Shown: positions 1 to 7,770 of the stretch, in pieces
Layout of the letters: each line of letters begins with the position of its first letter
Numbering within the stretch: the first letter of the stretch is position 1
Assembly (NCBI RefSeq): GCF_042885655.1
Contig: NZ_JBHVRO010000014.1
Location: 13,714 to 77,713, forward strand
DNA: 64,000 bases
DNA from: Psychrobacillus sp042885655
Lineage (GTDB): Bacteria; Bacillota; Bacilli; Bacillales_A; Planococcaceae
Reading direction: 5' to 3'
Position numbers and translations under genes: made by a program
Notes under the pieces: model-generated
Seen by the model: only the letters and a program-made list of their open reading frames with translations
Database searches by the model: none
Told to the model about the DNA's origin: nothing

Positions 1-89
1 TTGCATTCAAACTATTTAGAATAGTTAAATCGCAAGTCTTTTTTTCATGTTATGATAAACAAAACAAGAGAAAAGTAAGGTGATTATTC

Positions 90-491
90 ATGAAATTTTA
101 TGTAGGGTCAGGTTTTCAAAATAAAGACCAGGTTAGAGAAGTAACTGGTAAGCTTAAAAACATAGGGTGGAACCAAACGTATGACTGGACACAAAATGAA
201 CGAGCAAATAACCTTGAACATTTAATGCTAATTGGAACACTGGAAAAAGAGGCAATAAAAGACGCTGATTATACCATTATTTTATTACCTGGTGGTAAAG
301 GAAGTCATATTGAATTAGGAATGGCTATCGCATGGGAGAAACAAATATTTCTTTACTCACCACATGGAGAAGCGATGGATATGGAAACAACAAGTACGTT
401 CTATCACTTACCAGAAGTGAGCATTTGCACAGGAACAATTGACGAACTTATTTCAGTAATACAGGAAAATAGCAAATTGGAGGATAAATAG
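90..491 (+). CDS. Nucleoside 2-deoxyribosyltransferase-like protein
   Basis: A 133-residue single-domain protein. It opens with a beta strand and turn (FYVGSGF), and residues 60-82 contain a DADYTIILLPGGKG strand-loop followed by GSHIELGMAIA. The GS-x-x-E-x-G-x-A pattern is typical of the nucleoside 2-deoxyribosyltransferase family, where the Glu (Glu75 here) is the nucleophile that takes the deoxyribosyl group. The true substrate cannot be read from sequence; many Bacillus members of this family are uncharacterised. The start ATG follows AAGGTG with a 7-base gap. The stop codon abuts the ATG of the next gene, so the two are probably co-translated. Confidence 0.7.
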   Translation: MKFYVGSGFQNKDQVREVTGKLKNIGWNQTYDWTQNERANNLEHLMLIGTLEKEAIKDADYTIILLPGGKGSHIELGMAIAWEKQIFLYSPHGEAMDMETTSTFYHLPEVSICTGTIDELISVIQENSKLEDK

Positions 492-1184
492 ATGAGACAA
501 ATCATTGGTATGGGTGGCGGGGGCTTTTCAATGGAGCCTGAAAATCCTTTATTAGATCGGTATATCTTGAAGCAATCAAAGAGTGAAAGACCAAAAATCT
601 GCTTTATAGGTACAGCTAGTGGTGATGCAGAAGGATATATTGAGCGTTTTTATAATTTCTTTCAAAAGGAAGAATGTGAGCCGGCGCATCTATCGTTATT
701 TAAACCGCATACCCGTGATATCAAGGGATTTTTAATGGAACAAGACATCTTATATGTAGGTGGGGGTAACACGAAGAATTTGATGACGCTTTGGAAAGAA
801 TGGGAACTGGATAAAGCTATTCGAGCAGCTTATGAAAACGGAACAATTTTATCGGGCCTCAGTGCTGGTTCACTTTGTTGGTTTGAAGAAGGTGTGACAG
901 ATTCCTATGGTGGTAGGATTGAGCCTATTAAGTGCCTTGGTTTAATAGGTGGGAGTCATTGTCCACATTATGATGGAGAGGGAAATTACCGTTCTGCTTA
1001 TAAACGTCTTACTCAAGAGAAAGTAATAAAAGGTGGATATGCTGCAGATGATGGAGTTGCTCTACATTTTATCGATGAAAAATTACATACAGTGGTAAGT
1101 TCTCGTCCACAAGCAAGTGGATATCGTGTGGATAAAGGTAAAGAAGAAAAGTTATCCACAACATATTTAGGTGCAGAAGTTTAA
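492..1184 (+). CDS. Peptidase E-type dipeptidase (family S51, YgaJ-like)
   Basis: A 230-residue cytosolic protein with the S51 layout. A glycine-rich N-terminus (GMGGGGFSMEP) precedes the YVGGGNTKNLM motif near residue 90 and the nucleophile elbow GLSAGS with the serine near residue 124; an SHCPHYDGEG segment supplies a histidine. The Bacillus relative is YgaJ. Family members cleave short peptides with an N-terminal acidic residue. The ribosome binding site GGAGGAT lies inside the 3' end of the preceding gene and the two reading frames meet without a gap, which indicates an operon. Confidence 0.85.
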   Translation: MRQIIGMGGGGFSMEPENPLLDRYILKQSKSERPKICFIGTASGDAEGYIERFYNFFQKEECEPAHLSLFKPHTRDIKGFLMEQDILYVGGGNTKNLMTLWKEWELDKAIRAAYENGTILSGLSAGSLCWFEEGVTDSYGGRIEPIKCLGLIGGSHCPHYDGEGNYRSAYKRLTQEKVIKGGYAADDGVALHFIDEKLHTVVSSRPQASGYRVDKGKEEKLSTTYLGAEV

Positions 1185-1223
1185 TAAACAGATTGTAGAG
1201 AAAAGCGTATAATTACATGAACA

Positions 1224-1307
1224 AGTTGAGATTATTGAAGAATTGAACCTAGAAGTGAGTAAACTACAAGTATTAATGGAAGAGATAATAACTAAAAAAA
1301 TTCGATA
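1224..1307 (+). pseudogene. Short leftover coding fragment
   Basis: Between the peptidase gene and the MFS gene, one frame reads about 28 residues of plausible helical, Glu/Leu-rich protein (EQVEIIEELNLEVSKL and on) ending in a TAA. It has no start codon and an in-frame stop just upstream. It looks like the 3' end of a lost gene. The family cannot be identified. Confidence 0.3.
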
Positions 1308-1330
1308 AATGATTCTAAAGAGGCGATCTA

Positions 1331-2521
1331 TTGAAGGAGTATATTCAAAGAGGAACAAATGAATTTAAAAAAGTAAATTTTGCATTATTTGCAGCTGGGT
1401 TTATTACATTCGCTAATTTATATCTCACGCAACCGGTTTTGCCTGAGTTTGCGAAAGAATTTCATATTTCCCCTACTGTAGCAAGTTTATCGTTATCCCT
1501 CACAACTTTTGCATTAGCTATAAGCCTTGTAATATTTGGATCTCTTTCGGAAGCTTGGGGTCGTAAACGACTGATGACTATTTCGATCTTTTCTGCTTCT
1601 GTATTAACGCTAGTCATTGCTTTTTCTTCAAGTTTTGAAGTTATTCTTGTTTTGCGGGTTATACAGGGGATCACGTTTGCTGGGCTCCCGGCTATTGCAA
1701 TGGCTTATTTAGGGGAAGAGGTAGAGCCAAAGAGTCTTGGGATTGCAATGGGGCTTTATATTAGTGGAAACTCTGTTGGAGGATTAGCTGGCCGTATTAT
1801 TATGGGGACGATGACGGATTTATTTAGCTGGAAAGTCGGTATGATTTTTCTTGGTATATTAAGTCTGACGATGAGTATTTATTTTGTAATCTCATTGCCG
1901 AAATCCCGTCATTTTGAGCCAAGAAAGTTACAATTACGCGCTTTAACCAGCTCGCTTCTAGCTCATTTGAAGGATCCAGGTATGCTTAGTCTGTATGTTA
2001 TAGGTTTTACGTTAATGGCGAGTTTCGTTTCATTATATAACTACATTAGTTTCAAACTGCTTGGGCCTCCTTACTCGCTTAGTACGACAATTGTCGGCTG
2101 GATTTTCATAATCTATTTAGTAGGGACATTCAGTTCAGCGTGGCTAGGTAGTCTCGCTGATCGATATGGTAGACGAAAGATGTTGCTTGTTGGAATCGGC
2201 ATTATGTTTTTTGGTGCATTAATTACGCTTAATATTAGTTTAGTTATCAAAGTTATTGGTATTACAGTTTTCACATTTGGATTTTTCGGAGCACATTCCA
2301 TTGCAAGTGGTTGGGTTAGTAAAAGGGCGCAACATGATAAAGCGCAAGCTTCTTCGCTTTATTTGTTCTTTTATTATTTTGGCTCCAGTATCGGTGGGAC
2401 TGCTGGTGGTGTTTTTTGGTCAAAATTTGGTTGGAACGGTGTTGTAGGTTTAATATCCTCCTTTCTTTTCGGAGCAGTTGTTCTTTCTCTATGTCTAAAA
2501 GGATTTTTCGAAAATGAATGA
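1331..2521 (+). CDS. MFS transporter (12-TM drug/metabolite exporter type)
   Basis: A 396-residue integral membrane protein with about twelve hydrophobic segments. It shows a major facilitator signature after helix 2 (GSLSEAWGRKRLM) and the matching loop in the second half (GSLADRYGRRKML), as expected from the internal MFS duplication. The start is TTG, preceded by AGAGGCG at suitable spacing. The substrate is unknown; the class contains small-molecule exporters. It is likely a single-gene unit because a hairpin followed by a T-run lies just downstream. Confidence 0.85.
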   Translation: MKEYIQRGTNEFKKVNFALFAAGFITFANLYLTQPVLPEFAKEFHISPTVASLSLSLTTFALAISLVIFGSLSEAWGRKRLMTISIFSASVLTLVIAFSSSFEVILVLRVIQGITFAGLPAIAMAYLGEEVEPKSLGIAMGLYISGNSVGGLAGRIIMGTMTDLFSWKVGMIFLGILSLTMSIYFVISLPKSRHFEPRKLQLRALTSSLLAHLKDPGMLSLYVIGFTLMASFVSLYNYISFKLLGPPYSLSTTIVGWIFIIYLVGTFSSAWLGSLADRYGRRKMLLVGIGIMFFGALITLNISLVIKVIGITVFTFGFFGAHSIASGWVSKRAQHDKAQASSLYLFFYYFGSSIGGTAGGVFWSKFGWNGVVGLISSFLFGAVVLSLCLKGFFENE

Positions 2522-2563
2522 AGCCCACGAATAACAAGTTGTATTTTCTATCTAAATCATTGC

Positions 2564-2588
2564 GCACTGCCATTAGCGGTGCTTTTTT
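2564..2588 (+). terminator. Intrinsic terminator after the MFS gene
   Basis: A 7-bp stem, GCACTGC/GCGGTGC with one G-U pair and a 5-base loop, is followed directly by a run of T. Confidence 0.75.
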
Positions 2589-2698
2589 ATAAGAAAATAT
2601 AAGGGCGCGTGTATTTTTCTCAAAATAAACAATTAATCCAACGGTAAAATGAAATGATGGTAAAGGGTATAAAATATAAAGCCTAGGTGGATATACAT

Positions 2699-3400
2699 AT
2701 GAAAAAAATTGTCATTGTTTATGAAGTATTTATGCTTATTTTAGTTATTGTTTCTTTATTCTTTGCATTTTCGAGAAATGAACAATTAATTGTTTACGAT
2801 CGAATTATTTGGATAATTTTTGTTCTAGATTACTCATTTCGATTCATTCGTTCGGATAAGAAGTGGGTTTATATTAAACAACATCCATTTGAACTAATCG
2901 CCATAGTTCCTTTTGATTCAGTTTTCCGAGCTGCGAGATTCATTCGTATTTTTAGAATCCTTCGATTGCTTAGTATAGGTTCACGCTTTTTAAAACCAAT
3001 TTACAGTATCCTTAATACTAATGGTTTAGATAAAATTCTTATGCTTGCGGCTATCCTGTTGTTTGTTGTCCCTATCCCAATTATTATAATTGAACCTTCA
3101 ATTAATACCTTTTCTGATGCATTTTGGTGGGCAATCGTAACTACAACAACAGTAGGTTATGGGGATATTTCGCCAACCACTTCATTTGGTAGATTACTAG
3201 CAGTTGTTTTAATGTTAACGGGTATTGGTATCATTAGTACACTAACTTCCTCTATTACGAGCTATTTTAGTAAGGATAATGAACTTACTCATGACAAGAA
3301 GGTATTAGAAATAATAAAATCAATTGAAAATGTAGGAAATCTCGACAAAGAAGATATAGAATTAGTTCAATTATATTTAAAAAGAAAAATGGCTAAATAA
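2699..3400 (+). CDS. Voltage-gated-type potassium channel subunit
   Basis: A 233-residue membrane protein. The first two thirds carry four to five hydrophobic segments, including an S4-like helix with regularly spaced arginines (RAARFIRIFRILRLL). A pore helix follows, with the selectivity filter TTVGYGD near residue 150, then a last transmembrane helix and a charged cytoplasmic tail. TVGYGD is the potassium filter, so K+ selectivity is well supported; whether the voltage sensor is functional is inferred. The ATG at 2699 is preferred over an in-frame GTG at 2687 because AGGTGG sits 8 bases before it. No RCK domain is visible. Confidence 0.88.
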   Translation: MKKIVIVYEVFMLILVIVSLFFAFSRNEQLIVYDRIIWIIFVLDYSFRFIRSDKKWVYIKQHPFELIAIVPFDSVFRAARFIRIFRILRLLSIGSRFLKPIYSILNTNGLDKILMLAAILLFVVPIPIIIIEPSINTFSDAFWWAIVTTTTVGYGDISPTTSFGRLLAVVLMLTGIGIISTLTSSITSYFSKDNELTHDKKVLEIIKSIENVGNLDKEDIELVQLYLKRKMAK

Positions 3401-3418
3401 TTTTCAGTCAATCTCCAC

Positions 3419-3453
3419 AACAACTAGTATCCTCGCGCCATCTAGTTGTTTTC
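3419..3453 (+). terminator. Hairpin downstream of the K+ channel gene
   Basis: Perfect 9-bp inverted arms AACAACTAG/CTAGTTGTT enclose a 14-base loop, and T bases follow the second arm. It probably ends the channel transcript. Confidence 0.6.
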
Positions 3454-3540
3454 AAGGTAGAATTGGATACTCTGAAATAGTAATTGGTCTCTCTAATCCA
3501 TTTGTTGTAAGAGCAATCTATTCTATTTAATGGACTATAG

Positions 3541-3568
3541 ATAAAAAGGGGACTTATAAAAAAGTCCC
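3541..3568 (-). terminator. Terminator of the carboxylesterase gene
   Basis: On the minus strand a GGGACTT/AAGTCCC stem with a 6-base loop is followed by CTTTTTAT, ten bases beyond the stop of the minus-strand hydrolase gene. Confidence 0.75.
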
Positions 3569-3578
3569 AAGCCATGTA

Positions 3579-4208
3579 TTAATTCTCTTTCAAAAACACT
3601 ACTAAATCTTGAAGATTCTCTGGTGTTACCCCATGGCCGTCTTCGTATGTTTTGAACGACACATTTGCGCCATGTACCTCAAAGTAATTTTTGCTTTCCA
3701 AACCTAATTGAGATGGAATCACGTAGTCATAGTCCCCGTGTGAAATAAAAATATTTAAATGATCGACAGGATGCTTACTATATTCATCTTTCACAAAGTC
3801 AGGTAAATAACCACTTAACGCAACAACACCACTAATTACACTACCCATCGTTAATGCTAAAGTTTGTGCTAAAACCGCACCTTGACTAAAGCCGAGTATG
3901 TATATATGGTCCAAATGAAGATTGTATTCCTCAATAGCCTCATATATAAAAGATCGAATATAGGTGACCACTTTATCAAATATTTCACGATCTGGCTTGT
4001 CTTCTCCATCAGTTGTGAAAAAAGCATAACCAGGTTTAAAAACAATAGGTCCACGTAAACTAAAAATATGATGGGTTTTCTCGAATTCTTTAACAAGTTG
4101 TGGCAGATCATCTTCATTGCTTCCCATACCATGTAATAAAAAGATGGCAGGTTGTCGTTCTCCCTCCATTTGCGGAGCTGTATGCTTATATGTAAAAGGC
4201 GATTTCAT
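3579..4208 (-). CDS. Phospholipase/carboxylesterase family alpha/beta hydrolase
   Basis: A 209-residue cytosolic alpha/beta hydrolase of the carboxylesterase/phospholipase (acyl-protein thioesterase-like) family. An oxyanion-region LHGMGSNEDD lies at residues 25-34, the nucleophile elbow GFSQG has Ser108, the acid is Asp161 (HGDYDYVIP) and the histidine is His192 (EDGHGVTPE). The full catalytic triad is present and the length is normal. It has its own terminator and stands alone between convergent and divergent neighbours. The natural ester substrate is not predictable. Confidence 0.85.
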   Translation of the reverse strand: MKSPFTYKHTAPQMEGERQPAIFLLHGMGSNEDDLPQLVKEFEKTHHIFSLRGPIVFKPGYAFFTTDGEDKPDREIFDKVVTYIRSFIYEAIEEYNLHLDHIYILGFSQGAVLAQTLALTMGSVISGVVALSGYLPDFVKDEYSKHPVDHLNIFISHGDYDYVIPSQLGLESKNYFEVHGANVSFKTYEDGHGVTPENLQDLVVFLKEN

Positions 4209-4326
4209 TTATACTCTTCCTTTCAGACTTTATGTAAGTTCATTTTATCATAAGTGATGGAAATGCCTTATAAAAGGAAAGGTTTTGGATACCCTAATAA
4301 AAATGGATTGTTAGGAGATAGAAGTC

Positions 4327-4560
4327 GTGAAAGAATTTAAGGTGACTTATTTCTACGATGAAAATTATTATATAAGAAGGTTTATATTTGTGGAGTCTCA
4401 AGAAAAAGCAGAAGAGTTAGTTCAAAGTGAACGAGATAGATACATTTCTTTTCGAGATAGCAGAGGAATTTATCATGAACTAAATACTCGGGATGTTCGT
4501 GTAATTCAAATTTCAGAATACCATAGAATCGATAAAAGCAAAAAAGGTACCAGCGAGTAG
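4327..4560 (+). CDS. Small uncharacterised protein (77 aa)
   Basis: A 77-residue charged protein without membrane segments or a recognised motif. The first half reads as two beta strands around a short helix (KVTYFYDENYYIRRFIFVES, then a Glu/Lys helix), and the second half ends basic (DKSKKG). The GTG start follows TTAGGAGAT at good spacing, which supports real translation. Its last codons lie inside the hairpin that serves as terminator for the opposing transporter gene. Confidence 0.55.
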   Translation: MKEFKVTYFYDENYYIRRFIFVESQEKAEELVQSERDRYISFRDSRGIYHELNTRDVRVIQISEYHRIDKSKKGTSE

Positions 4561-4575
4561 TGCGCGCTGGTACCT
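4540..4575 (-). terminator. Terminator of the EamA transporter gene, overlapping the 77-aa gene
   Basis: Perfect 11-bp arms AGGTACCAGCG/CGCTGGTACCT enclose a 9-base loop. On the minus strand the second arm is followed by TTTTTGCTTTT, so it works for the minus-strand transporter. The hairpin lies partly inside the 3' end of the plus-strand 77-residue gene. Confidence 0.75.
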
Positions 4576-4579
4576 ATAC

Positions 4580-5500
4580 TTATGGATGTTGAATTCTTTT
4601 TTTGATTAATATATTTTCTCTTTTTCCATAAATATTTACGAGTATTACACTTGAAATAGCTACAACTCCTCCGACAATGGAGATAGATGCAGGTAACTCA
4701 TGGAGCAATAACCAAGAAACGATAATGGCCACAACTGGTTCCGCGTATAACATGTTGGATACTGTACTAGCATTCCCAAGCGAAAGTACATAAGCCCATG
4801 TGATATACGCAATAGCTGTTGGAAAAATACCTAAATAGATTACTGAAAAGTTTGCTTCCATCGATGCATGTTGGATTTCTTGAAAAAGACCTGGTATAAA
4901 AATAAGAAATGGCAAAGTACCAGCCCATGTAAAATATGCAGTTAACTCAATTGGATTGTACTTTTTCAATAAAGGCTTTTGAAACACGAAAAATATAGCT
5001 GTTGATAATGCTGCAAGAAGAATTAAAAATACACCTTTGGAAATTCCAGAAGATGAATTACCGGTTCCTAGCGCAATCATCAAAATACCGATAAATCCCA
5101 AACCTAAGCACGTCCAACCAATTTTGCCTAAGCGCTCTTTTAGCACGATCACTGCAATGATTGTAGTAAATATAGGAGTAGAACCAATAAGCATTCCGGT
5201 TGTTCCTGCAGAAACAGTGAGTTGTCCAAAAGTATTACTTATATGATAAACACTAATTCCAATCCATCCAATTAGTAAAATCTTTAATATATCTTCCTTT
5301 TTCGGTAAAGAAATTTTTTTGCCTGGTAACAAAGCTATCACCCCAAATAGGAAGGATGCTAATACAAAACGAACTAATACTAAATGACCTGCAGAATATC
5401 CACCGTGTAAACCTGAACTAATAGCGGTAAAAGTGGACCCCCAAATGACTACGGTTATAGATGCTAAAATAAATGCTTTCAAATTCAATATTCCCACCAT
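4580..5500 (-). CDS. EamA/DMT-family transporter
   Basis: About 306 residues with ten hydrophobic segments arranged as two EamA repeats (N-terminal ITVVIWGSTFTAIS; second repeat near FLILLAALSTAIFFVFQ). This is the usual 10-TM drug/metabolite exporter layout, and the substrate is unknown. The reading frame is open further upstream, to an ATG at 5533, but that start has no good ribosome binding site. I place the start at the internal Met at 5500, with modest certainty. It runs away from the sulfur operon and is not part of it. Confidence 0.8.
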   Translation of the reverse strand: MVGILNLKAFILASITVVIWGSTFTAISSGLHGGYSAGHLVLVRFVLASFLFGVIALLPGKKISLPKKEDILKILLIGWIGISVYHISNTFGQLTVSAGTTGMLIGSTPIFTTIIAVIVLKERLGKIGWTCLGLGFIGILMIALGTGNSSSGISKGVFLILLAALSTAIFFVFQKPLLKKYNPIELTAYFTWAGTLPFLIFIPGLFQEIQHASMEANFSVIYLGIFPTAIAYITWAYVLSLGNASTVSNMLYAEPVVAIIVSWLLLHELPASISIVGGVVAISSVILVNIYGKRENILIKKRIQHP

Positions 5501-5627
5501 ACTTTCTACTACATTGAAACATAATAAAAACAACTAATCTTACAACAAAAATTAGTAGAATACAATATATTGATGAAGAACATATTCAGAAAGTAAGCAC
5601 CGTGAGAAAGTTATTAATCTTATGGTG

Positions 5628-5654
5628 TTGACAATATACCTATGTGGGTATAAT
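5628..5654 (+). promoter_or_regulatory. Promoter of the sulfur operon with embedded operator
   Basis: TTGACA at 5628-5633 and TATAAT at 5649-5654 form a sigma-A-type promoter with a short 15-base spacer. The CstR-like palindrome occupies almost the whole spacer, so repressor binding would occlude RNA polymerase. Confidence 0.65.
5636..5651 (+). promoter_or_regulatory. CstR operator-like palindrome 1
   Basis: ATACCTATGTGGGTAT, a 16-bp imperfect palindrome with ATACC/GGGTAT ends, lies between the -35 and -10 boxes before the repressor gene. The same pattern recurs three times within the next 2.1 kb. Confidence 0.7.
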
Positions 5655-5700
5655 ATGATTCTTGTAAGTTGATAACCTTTTTGGAAGGAGGTCATCCGAG

Positions 5701-5958
5701 ATGTATGATGCAAAAACAGTAAACCGTGTCAAACGTATAGAAGGTCAATTACGAGGAATTTTACGTATGATGGAAGAGGGTAAAGATTGTAAAGAAGTGG
5801 TTACACAGCTTTCGGCAGTTCGTTCTGCGGCGGATCGTACAATTGGTGTGATTGTGAGTAATAATCTTTTAGAGTGCGTACAAAACGCAGAGGGTAATTC
5901 AGAAAAAGTGAATTCAGCTATCCAGGAAGCGATGAACCTAGTTGTAAAGAGCCGCTAA
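5701..5958 (+). CDS. cstR: CstR-type persulfide-sensing repressor (CsoR/DUF156 family)
   Basis: An 85-residue all-helical protein of the CsoR/RcnR family. The N-terminal helix has the family signature VNRVKRIEGQLRGI. Two cysteines, Cys30 (GKDC) and Cys59 (LLEC), sit at the CsoR positions, but the histidine that completes the copper site in CsoR is absent. The two-Cys/no-His arrangement is that of CstR, which forms di- to tetrasulfide crosslinks when it meets per- or polysulfide and then leaves DNA. Downstream genes are the sulfur enzymes expected for a CstR regulon, and operator-like palindromes precede four of them. An AAGGAGG site lies 9 bases before the ATG. Confidence 0.88.
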   Translation: MYDAKTVNRVKRIEGQLRGILRMMEEGKDCKEVVTQLSAVRSAADRTIGVIVSNNLLECVQNAEGNSEKVNSAIQEAMNLVVKSR

Positions 5959-5970
5959 AACGGCTTTTCT
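5950..5970 (+). terminator. Short hairpin at the end of cstR (possible attenuator)
   Basis: A 5-bp stem AGCCG/CGGCT spans the stop codon and is followed by TTTTCTATTT. It is short and likely leaky, separating repressor expression from the enzyme genes. Confidence 0.45.
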
Positions 5971-5984
5971 ATTTAGAAAAAATA

Positions 5985-6000
5985 ATACCCTTATAGGTAT
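5985..6000 (+). promoter_or_regulatory. CstR operator-like palindrome 2
   Basis: ATACCCTTATAGGTAT lies 20 bases before the first rhodanese gene and matches palindrome 1 in length and arm sequence. Confidence 0.65.
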
Positions 6001-6020
6001 TTGGAGAGGAGAAGGTTTAA

Positions 6021-6362
6021 TTGGAATGGATTTTTATCGTAGTAATCGCAGCTTTCTTCGTTTGGAGGATGATGCCGTCTAAAGGTGTTAAAACGATTAC
6101 GACAACAGAATTAAAAAATATATTGAGCGACCAAGATAAAGTATTTGTAGATGTAAGAACTCCCGCTGAATATAAATCGCGAAATATTAGACAGTTTAAA
6201 AACATACCATTAGGTTCTTCCTTTAGTAAATTACCGAAGGACAAAGAAATCGTTGTTATTTGTCAAAGTGGGATGCGCAGTAACAATGCTTGCAAAGAGT
6301 TAAAAAAATTAGGTTTTGAACATGTAACAAATGTACGTGGTGGCATGAGTGCATGGAATTAA
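6021..6362 (+). CDS. Membrane-anchored rhodanese-like sulfurtransferase
   Basis: A 113-residue protein with an N-terminal transmembrane helix (about residues 2-20, IFIVVIAAFFVW) and a single rhodanese domain. The active-site loop is CQSGMR with Cys81, the persulfide-carrying residue, and the domain has the usual DVRTPAEY and RGGMSAW ends. The helix should tether it to the inner face of the membrane. The start is TTG; the nearby ATG is out of frame, and GGAGAGGAGAAGG precedes the TTG. It follows operator 2 directly. Confidence 0.85.
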   Translation: MEWIFIVVIAAFFVWRMMPSKGVKTITTTELKNILSDQDKVFVDVRTPAEYKSRNIRQFKNIPLGSSFSKLPKDKEIVVICQSGMRSNNACKELKKLGFEHVTNVRGGMSAWN

Positions 6363-6375
6363 AAGGAGGACAAAG

Positions 6376-6675
6376 ATGATGAAAGAGATTACAGCAAAAG
6401 AAGTAGAACAAAAGTTAGCGAATGGAGATGCTTTACAAATAATTGATGTACGAGAAGTGGATGAAGTAGCTGCAGGTAAAATCCCTGGAATAACTCATAT
6501 CCCGCTAGGTTTATTAGAATTTCGTATGAATGAATTGTCTAAAACCGAACCTTATATTATGGTATGTCGTTCAGGCGGTAGAAGCGGAAGAGCTACACAA
6601 TTTTTAGCAGATCAAGGTTTTGATGTAACGAATATGATTGGTGGTATGCTTGCGTGGGAAGGCGAAGTCCACTAA
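6376..6675 (+). CDS. Single-domain rhodanese sulfurtransferase
   Basis: A 99-residue cytosolic rhodanese with DVREVDEV near residue 25, the active-site loop CRSGGRS containing Cys64, and a C-terminal GGMLAW. The start chosen is the ATG preceded by AGGAGG at 6364-6369; the upstream in-frame ATG at 6349 overlaps the previous gene and lacks a ribosome binding site. It most likely moves sulfane sulfur between thiol carriers of the operon. Operator 3 follows within 20 bases. Confidence 0.87.
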   Translation: MMKEITAKEVEQKLANGDALQIIDVREVDEVAAGKIPGITHIPLGLLEFRMNELSKTEPYIMVCRSGGRSGRATQFLADQGFDVTNMIGGMLAWEGEVH

Positions 6676-6693
6676 AAAAATTTCGGTTAAATA

Positions 6694-6709
6694 ATACCCA
6701 TAGTGGTAT
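6694..6709 (+). promoter_or_regulatory. CstR operator-like palindrome 3
   Basis: ATACCCATAGTGGTAT lies 16 bases before the TusA-rhodanese fusion gene and has the same 16-bp layout as sites 1 and 2. Confidence 0.65.
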
Positions 6710-6724
6710 AAAAGGGGAATGGAA

Positions 6725-7288
6725 ATGAGTTTAAAGGTAGATTTTACGTTAGATGCAAAGGGTCTCGCTTGTCCGATGCCGATTGTGAAAACCAAAAAAG
6801 CAATGAACAATCTAATAGATGGACAAATTTTAGAAGTAGAAGCGACAGATAAAGGATCTAAAGCTGATCTTGCAGCATGGTCTGAATCAGTAGGTCATCA
6901 ATATATTGGGGCCACTGAAGAAGGAGATGTATTAAAACATTATATCCGTAAATGTTCAAATGATGAAATTGTTGAAAATCTATATGATCATATCATTCAA
7001 CTAGAAGAGTTATCAGCAAAAGCTATAGATGGCGGCATTATTTTAGATGTACGTGAAGCAGCAGAATATGCTTTTGGACATATTGAAGGGGCTAAGTCTA
7101 TTCCTATCGGTGAACTGGAAGTTCGAATGAACGAATTAGAAAAAGATCAGGCAATCTATGTAATTTGCCGAACAGGAAAACGCAGTGATTTAGCAGCGCA
7201 AAAGCTAATGAATAGCGGTTTTACAAAAGTATGGAACGTGATACCTGGCATGACACAATGGACAGGCGAAGTTAAAAAATCAATCTAA
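6725..7288 (+). CDS. TusA-rhodanese fusion sulfurtransferase
   Basis: A 187-residue two-domain protein. Residues 1-75 form a TusA (SirA-like) domain with the CPMPI motif carrying Cys16. Residues 90-187 form a rhodanese domain with active-site CRTGKRS (Cys148) and an SGFTKVWNVIPGM end. Fusing two persulfide carriers suggests direct internal sulfur transfer. The second of two near ATGs (6725) is chosen because AAGGGG is then 7 bases away; the first, at 6719, would leave one base. The TusA half closely resembles the separate TusA gene at 8933. Confidence 0.85.
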   Translation: MSLKVDFTLDAKGLACPMPIVKTKKAMNNLIDGQILEVEATDKGSKADLAAWSESVGHQYIGATEEGDVLKHYIRKCSNDEIVENLYDHIIQLEELSAKAIDGGIILDVREAAEYAFGHIEGAKSIPIGELEVRMNELEKDQAIYVICRTGKRSDLAAQKLMNSGFTKVWNVIPGMTQWTGEVKKSI

Positions 7289-7305
7289 ACTTGGAGGAAT
7301 AAACA

Positions 7306-7701
7306 ATGACAAACAAAGTAGCAATTATCGCAAGTAACGGTGGCCTTTTTGACGCGTATAAAGTATTTAATATCGCAACAGCAGCAGCAGCAACCGATAA
7401 AGAAGTAACTATCTTTTTCACATTCGAAGGATTGAATCTAATTCATAAACAAGGAATTCATGCACTTCCGATGCCTGAAGGACGCGAAGCAATTGCAGAA
7501 GGATTTGCTAAAGCTAATGTTCCAGGTATTCCAGAATTAGTAGAGATGGCGCAAGAATTAGGTGTGAAGTTCATTGGTTGTCAAATGACGATGGATGTAA
7601 TGGGCTTAACTAAAGAAGATTTCGTTGATGGAATAGAAGTTGGTGGAGCGGTTACATTTTTAGAGTTTGCAAAAGATGCATCGCCAACACTTACGTTCTA
7701 A
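7306..7701 (+). CDS. DsrE/DsrF-like sulfur carrier protein
   Basis: A 131-residue protein of the DsrE family, often annotated as a peroxiredoxin-family protein. It starts with a Rossmann-like strand (VAIIASNGG), has a FFTFEGLNLIHK segment, and carries the conserved cysteine Cys92 in FIGCQMTMDVMGL, the expected persulfide acceptor. It sits between sulfurtransferases and the persulfide dioxygenase in one operon, so it most likely relays sulfane sulfur. GGAGGAATAAACA precedes the ATG. Confidence 0.85.
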   Translation: MTNKVAIIASNGGLFDAYKVFNIATAAAATDKEVTIFFTFEGLNLIHKQGIHALPMPEGREAIAEGFAKANVPGIPELVEMAQELGVKFIGCQMTMDVMGLTKEDFVDGIEVGGAVTFLEFAKDASPTLTF

Positions 7702-7706
7702 ACAAT

Positions 7707-7737
7707 TTTAGAGGGGAATGATTCCCCTCTAAAAAAA
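7707..7737. other. Strong hairpin inside the sulfur operon with inverted terminator polarity
   Basis: Perfect 9-bp arms AGAGGGGAA/TTCCCCTCT with a 3-base loop are preceded by TTTT and followed by a run of seven A. In the operon transcript there is no U-run after the stem, so it is not a normal plus-strand terminator. It may be an RNA stabiliser or processing site, or a minus-strand terminator. Confidence 0.55.
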
Positions 7738-7748
7738 TCGAAAAAATA

Positions 7749-7764
7749 ATACCTACGGGGGTAA
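7749..7764 (+). promoter_or_regulatory. CstR operator-like palindrome 4, overlapping a ribosome binding site
   Basis: ATACCTACGGGGGTAA differs from the ideal pattern only at the last base. It lies 6 bases before the dioxygenase ATG and contains the G-run that would act as its ribosome binding site. Confidence 0.55.
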
Positions 7765-7770
7765 ATTGAA

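Noticed and set aside
2687..2698. GTG at 2687 as start of the K+ channel
   Set aside because: It overlaps the best ribosome binding site; the ATG at 2699 has proper spacing.
5701..5958. Copper sensor CsoR
   Set aside because: The histidine of the Cys-His-Cys copper site is missing and the operon holds sulfur enzymes rather than copA/copZ.
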